A stretch of DNA of 6,531 nt from CAWEHQ01 sp051001995 (lineage in GTDB: Bacteria > Actinomycetota > Thermoleophilia > Solirubrobacterales > Thermoleophilaceae), in NCBI GenBank assembly GCA_051001995.1, contig JBPCMT010000194.1:1-6531 (forward strand), written 5' to 3'. Below the pieces are notes generated by a model. It ran no database searches, had not been told where the DNA came from, and saw only the letters and a program-made list of their open reading frames with translations. Position numbers and translations under genes: made by a program. How positions within the stretch are numbered: the first letter of the stretch is position 1; each line of letters opens with the position of its first letter. Shown here piece after piece: positions 5,481 to 6,531 of this stretch.

Positions 5481-6531
5481 ATGGCGAAGCAGATGTCCCC
5501 GCTGCCGGACGCAGGGTCGGTCACGGCGAACCCCTCGGCGGACGAGCTCAAGGAGCTCGCTTCGCGCATGCCGAACGCTCGCGAGACGCGCTACGGCAAT
5601 CTCAACGTCCAGACAGAGGTCCTGGCGCGCTCCAAGGCCTCGACTTTCCTCGTGCTCGACGACCCCGACGCGAGCTCCGGGCAGGCGATAGGACGCGAGG
5701 AGGGCGAGCGGGTCGCGCGGCTCCAGGACGAGTACATCGCCGGCCGGGACATGCTGGTCGTGGACGGCTACGTCGGGGACGACCCCGAGTACCGCACCGC
5801 CGCGCGCCTCTACATCGAGCGAGCGAACGCGAACATCGCGGGGATGCAGGAGCAGCTCTACTTCGACGCGGAGTCGGACGGCCACGAGCCGGAGCTGACG
5901 GTCATCTACACGCCCGGTCTGGCGGTCGAGGGGTATCCGCACGATCGAGCGATCACGGTTGACCTCGAGCGGGGCGTGACCCGCGTGTGCAACTCGGACT
6001 ACTTCGGCGAGTCGAAGAAGGGCGGGCTGCGCATGTGGAACAAGCTCGTCTACGACCGCGGCGGACTACCGCTGCACGCCGGCTGCAAGGTCATCCCCAC
6101 CGACGAGGGCGACCGCGTCGGCCTGATCGTCGGGCTCTCGGGCACCGGCAAGACGACCACCACCTTCACGCGTCAAAACGGGTCGCTCCCGGTGCAGGAC
6201 GACTTCGTCGCGATGATGCCCGGCGGCAAGGTCTACGCCACGGAGGCGGGGTGCTTCGCGAAGACGTTCGCGCTCAGCGCGGAGGAGGAGCCCACCATCC
6301 ACGGCGCGGTCACGCGCCCCGAGGCCTACCTCGAGAACGTGTCCCAGGACGATTCAGGCGAGCTGGACTTCTTCGATACGAGCTGCACGCAGAACGGCCG
6401 CGCGACCTTCTCTTTCCGCTCGATCGAGGCCGGCGACGCGCGCGAGCTCGAGTCGGCCGACTTCCTGCTGATCCTGAACAGCAACGAGAATGTGATCCCG
6501 GCGGTGGCGAAGCTGGACCGCCACCAGGCGG
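5481..6531 (+). CDS. pckA: Phosphoenolpyruvate carboxykinase (ATP), N-terminal 350 residues, cut by right edge
   Basis: This cytosolic enzyme converts oxaloacetate and ATP to phosphoenolpyruvate, CO2 and ADP, the entry step of gluconeogenesis. The frame stays open to the window end; family members are usually about 520-540 residues, so roughly the last third is missing. Landmarks seen: ARSKASTFLV (49-58), placing R50 at the substrate Arg site of the RSPKDK motif; YIAGRDMLVVDGYVGDDPEYR (an N-domain hallmark); YFGESKKGG with K179/K180 at the paired metal/substrate lysines; LPLHAG with H199 at the metal-binding His; P-loop GLSGTGKTT (218-226); QDD with D240/D241 at the metal-binding Asp pair; and EAGCFAKTFALS, the conserved follow-on. 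All catalytic positions in this part are kept. Some signatures differ from the E. coli form (QDDF for GDDEH, LHAGC for MHCSA), so it belongs to a divergent branch. It is divergent from the sortase gene, with no evident functional link. Confidence 0.93.
   Translation, partial: MAKQMSPLPDAGSVTANPSADELKELASRMPNARETRYGNLNVQTEVLARSKASTFLVLDDPDASSGQAIGREEGERVARLQDEYIAGRDMLVVDGYVGDDPEYRTAARLYIERANANIAGMQEQLYFDAESDGHEPELTVIYTPGLAVEGYPHDRAITVDLERGVTRVCNSDYFGESKKGGLRMWNKLVYDRGGLPLHAGCKVIPTDEGDRVGLIVGLSGTGKTTTTFTRQNGSLPVQDDFVAMMPGGKVYATEAGCFAKTFALSAEEEPTIHGAVTRPEAYLENVSQDDSGELDFFDTSCTQNGRATFSFRSIEAGDARELESADFLLILNSNENVIPAVAKLDRHQA

Noticed and set aside
5382..5942. Extension of the sortase frame upstream of ATG 5381
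   Set aside because: The open frame there is the complement of PEP carboxykinase coding sequence; starting further up would place 187 unrelated residues before the membrane anchor.
1..6531. CRISPR array, tRNA, rRNA, insertion sequence or prophage signs
   Set aside because: No regularly spaced repeats, tRNA-like cloverleaf, transposase motifs or terminal inverted repeats were seen.

Overview
This window looks like high-GC (roughly 70 % by eye) Actinomycetota DNA. Class Thermoleophilia (Gaiella/Solirubrobacter-like) is my best guess. The support is near-exclusive G/C third positions in the coding frames, a class E sortase with an LPXTG-type substrate (a Gram-positive surface system), and ATP-type PEP carboxykinase. 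The taxonomic call is inference from gene content, not from a database match.

Layout, left to right. Bases 1-298 (minus) hold the start of a nucleotidyltransferase-like gene that runs off the left edge and overlaps the next gene. 238-1929 (minus) is a polyprenyl-phosphate sugar-phosphate transferase, the initiating enzyme of exopolysaccharide or capsule synthesis. A 51-base gap with a nested stem-loop separates it from 1981-2283 (minus), a 100-residue secreted protein with an LPFTG sorting signal. A 147-base gap with a possible promoter follows, then 2431-4470 (minus), a multi-spanning O-antigen ligase/polymerase (Wzy_C) with C-terminal TPRs. A small single-helix membrane protein is probably encoded at 4514-4696 on the plus strand, divergent from the ligase gene and convergent with the next gene. 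4683-5381 (minus) is a class E sortase. A 99-base divergent intergenic region with a perfect 18-base palindrome precedes 5481-6531 (plus), an ATP-type PEP carboxykinase cut by the right edge. No stretch over 300 bases lacks a gene.

How it fits together: the minus-strand genes form a cell-surface cluster. The phosphoglycosyltransferase would load the first sugar-phosphate on undecaprenyl phosphate. The Wzy_C protein would polymerise or transfer the lipid-linked glycan outside the membrane. The sortase would covalently anchor the tiny LPFTG protein. The most interesting idea is that the LPFTG protein, lying between the ligase and the initiating transferase and one gene from a sortase, is a protein anchor or acceptor for the glycan. 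This would parallel exosortase/PEP-CTERM systems that sit in exopolysaccharide loci of Gram-negatives. PEP carboxykinase is a central-metabolism gene and probably only a neighbour.
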